This document shows, in pieces, positions 16,620 to 20,065 of a DNA stretch of 20,065 nt. Source of the DNA: Clostridiales bacterium (GTDB lineage: Bacteria; Bacillota; Clostridia; Lachnospirales; CAG-274); NCBI GenBank assembly GCA_021203425.1, contig JAJQBF010000129.1, forward strand, positions 1-20,065, written 5' to 3'. The position numbers and the translations under genes are program-made. Under the pieces are notes generated by a model that was given only the letters and a program-made list of their open reading frames with translations, was not told the origin of the DNA and did no database searches. The number at the start of each line of letters is the position of its first letter. Within the stretch, counting starts at the first letter, position 1.

Positions 16620-18320
16620 ATGTCTAAAAGAATTATTGCTTTAATTACGGCTGTCATAATGACAAGCCAAATGTTAAGCCCCGTTATGACCTACGGGGAA
16701 ACCGCAGAAGAGACAGAGTCGGCTGTTTTGACCGATGACCAAGTGACAAGCGGCGCAGCCGTAATCGAAACTGTCGAAACAGATGAGGAGACTGCCGTTG
16801 AAGAGGATATCGAAACTGCTGCAGAGTCCGAAACTGCAAACGATTCGGCTTTTACGGAAGAGATAATTTCCGCCGACTTCTCCGAATCGGGCAGCTGCGG
16901 CGATAACCTAACCTACACTTATGACAGCGACACCTACACACTTACCATAAGCGGTACGGGAGATATGTATGATTATGAAAGCTACCCCGATTATGCTCCG
17001 TGGTATACTTTGAAGAGTAAAATAACATCAGTTATTATAGAAGACGGTGTAACAAGCATCGGTAACTACGCTTTTTATTATTGTTATTTTTTAACAAGTG
17101 TAACAATACCCGACAGCGTAACAAGCATAGGTGAATCTGCCTTTAGGGACTGTACGTGTTTAGCAAGTGTAACAATACCCGAAAGTGTAACAAGCATAGG
17201 TGAATCTGCTTTCTATGACTGTATAAGCTTAGCAAGCATAACGATTTTCGGCAGCATAAAAAGCATGGGTAAATCTGTTTTCGAGGGTTGCCTCTTTGAA
17301 ACAGCCGGACCTGTCGGAGGAGGTTATGATTTCGAATTAGGCAGTACAGAATCCATACCTAAATATGCTTTTTATAACTGTACAAGTTTAACAAATATAG
17401 TTATTCCCGACAGTACTGTAGAAATCGGATTCTGGGCTTTTTACGGCTGTACGGGTTTAACAAGCGTAACCATACCCGACAGCGTAACAAAAATAGATTC
17501 AACTGCTTTTTACAAATGCTCGAATTTAAAATATGTTTACTGTTATGAAGGTTCGACGGCAGATGATGATTCTATTTATTCTTTTTCCGGTTCAAGCAAT
17601 GTAACCATTGTTTATATTGATGATATAAGTTCCATCACAACCGAAACCACAACCGAAACCACAACAGAGGTAACCGAATCGGGCAGCTGCGGCAATAAAT
17701 TAACATACACTTATTACAGCGGAACCCACACACTTGTTATAAGCGGTAAGGGAACTATGACTGATTACAGCTACTCCGATTATGCTCCGTGGTATGATTT
17801 AAGAGGTAAAATAAAATCAGTTATTATAGAAGACGGTGCAAAAAGTATAGGCAGCTATGCTTTTTACAAATGCACAGGCTTAACAAGTATAACCATATCC
17901 GACAGTGTCGAAAGTATAGGTGAATCTGCTTTTTCCTACTGTACAAGCTTAACAAGTATAACCATACCTGACAGAGTAATAAGCATAGACACCGGTACCT
18001 TTATGGGCTGTACCGGCTTAGTAAGCATAACGATCCCCGATAGTGTAACAAGTATTAACTCCTATGCTTTTAGAGGATGCTCAAACTTAAAATATGTTTA
18101 CTATTATAAAGGTTCGGCAGCAGATGATGTTTCTATTTATTCTTATTCCTATTCAAGCGATGTAACCTTAGTTTACCTTGAAGGTGCAGAGTCAACTACA
18201 TCGGGCAGCTGCGGCGATGACTTAACCTACACTTATGACAGTGACACCTACATACTTACCATAAGCGGCACGGGCGCTATGTATGATTACACTTACGATA
18301 TGGTATACTTTGAGAGGTAA
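16620..18320 (+). CDS. second BspA-type LRR surface protein, 5' fragment (frame broken)
   Basis: First 566 codons of another secreted LRR protein, paralogous to its upstream neighbour. The Sec signal peptide ends near TYG; an acidic Glu/Thr-rich stretch follows (about residues 22-85). Then come repeated blocks, each a 'SGSCG-x-x-LTYTY...LTISGTG...APWY' head, several 23-residue BspA-type LRRs and a closing 'LKYVY...YxGSxAD' strand: block A from 16887, a short TTETTTE linker, block B from 17679 and block C from 18201. In block C the expected 'SPAPWY' is cut: relative to block D (18886-18906) 11 bases are missing before TGGTAT at 18301, and translation stops at 18320. The ribosome site AAAGGGCGG is less ideal than in other genes here. 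Probably expressed with, or like, the gene 78 bases upstream. Confidence 0.83.
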   Translation: MSKRIIALITAVIMTSQMLSPVMTYGETAEETESAVLTDDQVTSGAAVIETVETDEETAVEEDIETAAESETANDSAFTEEIISADFSESGSCGDNLTYTYDSDTYTLTISGTGDMYDYESYPDYAPWYTLKSKITSVIIEDGVTSIGNYAFYYCYFLTSVTIPDSVTSIGESAFRDCTCLASVTIPESVTSIGESAFYDCISLASITIFGSIKSMGKSVFEGCLFETAGPVGGGYDFELGSTESIPKYAFYNCTSLTNIVIPDSTVEIGFWAFYGCTGLTSVTIPDSVTKIDSTAFYKCSNLKYVYCYEGSTADDDSIYSFSGSSNVTIVYIDDISSITTETTTETTTEVTESGSCGNKLTYTYYSGTHTLVISGKGTMTDYSYSDYAPWYDLRGKIKSVIIEDGAKSIGSYAFYKCTGLTSITISDSVESIGESAFSYCTSLTSITIPDRVISIDTGTFMGCTGLVSITIPDSVTSINSYAFRGCSNLKYVYYYKGSAADDVSIYSYSYSSDVTLVYLEGAESTTSGSCGDDLTYTYDSDTYILTISGTGAMYDYTYDMVYFER

Positions 18321-20065
18321 AATAAAATCAGTCATTATAGAAGACGGCGCAACAAGTATAGGTGCCTATGCTTTTTATAACTGTGAAAGCTTAACAGACA
18401 TAACGATTCCCGACAGTGTAACAATGTTTAAAACCTATGCTTTTTGCAACTGCATAAGCTTAACAAGTGTAACAATCTCGAACAGCGTGAAAAAAATAGG
18501 CGATTATGCTTTTTACTACTGTACAAGCTTAACAAGTATAAGGATTCCGAAAAGCGTAAGCAGCATAGGTTCCCATGCTTTTAACAATTGCTCAAACTTA
18601 AGCTATGTTTACTTATATAATGGTTCGGCAGCGGATAATACTACTTTATATTCCGGTGGTTCAAGCGTTATACACTTTATTTACCTTACTACAGAAACCA
18701 CAACAAAAACCACCACAGAGACCACTACCGAAACCACCACAGATACAACTACAGAAACAACAACTGAAACCACAACAGAGAAAACAACTATATCCACATC
18801 GGGCAGCTGCGGTGATAACTTAACCTACACTTATAACAGCGGAACCTACACACTTACCATAAGCGGTACGGGTGCTATGTATGATTATACCTACGACAGT
18901 CCTGCTCCGTGGTATGCTTTGAAAAGTAAAATAAAATCAATCATTATAGAAGACGGTGCAGCAAGTATAGGCGACGATGCTTTTTACTACTGTACAAGCT
19001 TAACAAGTGTAACCATACCCGACAGTGTAACAAGTATAGGTTTCGAAACTTTTGCCTGTTGTACAAGCTTAACAAGTATAACCATACCCGACAGTGTAAC
19101 AAGTATAGATGACTGTGCTTTTTACTTTACAGGCTTAACAAGTATAGAGATCCCGAACGGTATAACAAGTATAGGCAGCAGTGTTTTTGAAAGCTACGTG
19201 AGTTTAACAAGTGTAACGATCCCGAACAACGTAGCATTTATATATGATTCTGCTTTTTCCGACTGTATAAGTTTAACAAGTATAACGATTCCGGACAGTG
19301 TAACAACTATATTACTCGATGCTTTTTTCGGCTGTATAAATTTAAAATATGTTTACTGTTATAAAGGTTCGGCGGCAGATAACATTTCTCTTTATCCCGA
19401 TTCAAGCGATGTAACAATTGTTTATCTTGATGAAGTAAGTGTCAGCACAACCGAAACCACAACGGAAACAACAACAGAGACAACCACAAAGGCAGCAGCT
19501 GAAACCACAACGGAAACCACAACAAAAGCCACGGCGGAGACAACCACAGAAATCACAACGGAAACTACAACGGAGACAACTACAGAAACTACAACGGAAA
19601 CAACCACCGCCGAACCTTCTTCAGAGGCTGAAACCGAGGGCGAATATGTTGCGGCTCCTACATTTAAGGTAGTGGGGGTTTTCGGCGGAAGAAGTGTTAC
19701 CTTTACAAGTAAAACCGACGGCGCAGTTATTTACTATTCTTCGTCAACATCTAATTTGACAACAGACGATATCTGTATTGCCAACGGCGAGACTGTTACA
19801 TATGAGGATTATTACGGAACAATATACACCAGAGCTTATTATAACGGCAGCTGGAGTGACGTAAGCAAGTTTGTTCTTAAAATTCCCGTTGTAAACACAC
19901 CGACTGTGACGGTAAGCGGAACTACGGTAACCATAAAGTCCACCACCCCCGACAGCTTTATTTGCTACACAACAGACGGCTCGGAGCCTGTTGTTGAGCT
20001 TGACGGAACAGTTACAAACGGAACATGGCTTAAAGTAAACGGCGCAAGAAAGAACAGCGGAACAA
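18283..20065 (+). CDS. second LRR surface protein, 3' fragment, continuing past the window
   Basis: Continuation of the gene at 16620 in another frame; open to the window end with no stop. Homology to the other blocks begins at the Trp codon at 18301 (WYTLRGKIKSVIIEDG). The ATG at 18283 is merely the first in frame and has no ribosome site. It encodes the remaining LRRs of block C (to about 18686), a Thr-rich linker (18687-18795), block D with its SGSCG head at 18799 and further LRRs (to about 19430), a long Thr-rich linker (19444-19614), and the start of a CHB_HEX-like module almost identical to that of the first LRR gene. No dockerin is seen in the visible part. The C-terminal end and any anchor lie outside the window. 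Confidence 0.8.
   Translation, partial: MITLTIWYTLRGKIKSVIIEDGATSIGAYAFYNCESLTDITIPDSVTMFKTYAFCNCISLTSVTISNSVKKIGDYAFYYCTSLTSIRIPKSVSSIGSHAFNNCSNLSYVYLYNGSAADNTTLYSGGSSVIHFIYLTTETTTKTTTETTTETTTDTTTETTTETTTEKTTISTSGSCGDNLTYTYNSGTYTLTISGTGAMYDYTYDSPAPWYALKSKIKSIIIEDGAASIGDDAFYYCTSLTSVTIPDSVTSIGFETFACCTSLTSITIPDSVTSIDDCAFYFTGLTSIEIPNGITSIGSSVFESYVSLTSVTIPNNVAFIYDSAFSDCISLTSITIPDSVTTILLDAFFGCINLKYVYCYKGSAADNISLYPDSSDVTIVYLDEVSVSTTETTTETTTETTTKAAAETTTETTTKATAETTTEITTETTTETTTETTTETTTAEPSSEAETEGEYVAAPTFKVVGVFGGRSVTFTSKTDGAVIYYSSSTSNLTTDDICIANGETVTYEDYYGTIYTRAYYNGSWSDVSKFVLKIPVVNTPTVTVSGTTVTIKSTTPDSFICYTTDGSEPVVELDGTVTNGTWLKVNGARKNSGT
18687..18795 (+). repeat. Thr/Glu-rich linker between LRR blocks C and D
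   Basis: About 36 codons of ACA/ACC/ACT Thr punctuated by GAA/GAG, giving TTETTT-type repeats that join two head-plus-LRR blocks. It is low-complexity DNA. Confidence 0.8.
19444..19614 (+). repeat. long Thr/Glu-rich linker before the CHB_HEX-like module
   Basis: About 57 codons of TTETTT-type repeat with interspersed Lys and Ala, placed as in the first LRR gene just before the C-terminal modules. It is low-complexity DNA. Confidence 0.85.
19636..20065 (+). repeat. 430-base direct repeat, copy 2 (second LRR gene)
   Basis: Near-exact copy of 15549-15978, cut by the window end, so the true repeat may be longer. The flanking Thr-rich linkers and LRRs of the two genes are much less alike. Confidence 0.92.

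Noticed and set aside
17040..19330. Regularly spaced near-identical DNA units resembling a CRISPR array.
   Set aside because: The roughly 69-base period is exactly 23 codons, stays in frame and encodes the BspA-type LRR consensus; there are no unique spacers between constant palindromic repeats.
12074..20065. Mobile element or phage origin of the LRR region.
   Set aside because: No transposase, integrase, terminal inverted repeats or tRNA gene is visible; repeat structure is explained by internal protein repeats and paralogy.

Overview
The window looks like a chromosome segment of an anaerobic, plant-fibre-associated Clostridia member, probably Ruminococcus/Oscillospiraceae-like. This rests on strong AGGAGG-type ribosome sites, moderate GC, long Thr/Glu-rich linkers of the kind seen in Ruminococcus surface proteins, a dockerin motif, a secreted pectate lyase and a uronate-catabolism operon with a TRAP transporter. 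The genus is inference; there is no rRNA or marker gene here.

Region 1 (1-4863, + strand) is a tight five-gene operon: mannonate dehydratase (uxuA), an SDR-type fructuronate reductase/mannonate oxidoreductase, and the three TRAP parts (DctP lipoprotein, DctQ, DctM). It ends in a hairpin terminator that also works for the opposite strand. The operon should import a uronate or aldonate and convert the fructuronate/mannonate branch to 2-keto-3-deoxygluconate.

Region 2 (4867-8335, - strand) is a large secreted PL1-type pectate lyase with a near-consensus promoter, followed 12 bases downstream by a well-supplied 48-residue ORF of unknown function. Region 3 (8417-11871, - strand) is a two-gene operon, a secreted DUF4127-like protein and a cardiolipin synthase, with its own promoter (17-base spacer containing a 12-base perfect palindrome) and terminator.

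Region 4 (about 11976 to the window end, + strand) holds two neighbouring, related BspA-type leucine-rich-repeat (LRR) surface-protein genes. Both reading frames are broken: the first by one extra base near 13181, the second by an 11-base loss near 18299. In each case the protein repeat pattern resumes perfectly in another frame. The first gene also encodes Ig-like domains, an internal dockerin, a cohesin-like domain, a Thr-rich linker and chitobiase-C-terminal-like modules. The second has four copies of a 'SGSCG head plus LRR' block, then Thr-rich linkers and a 430-base segment almost identical to part of the first gene. The second gene runs off the window.

The common theme is plant polysaccharide use: surface or extracellular attachment proteins, a pectin-cleaving enzyme and intracellular uronate catabolism. 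The link between the regions is by neighbourhood only.
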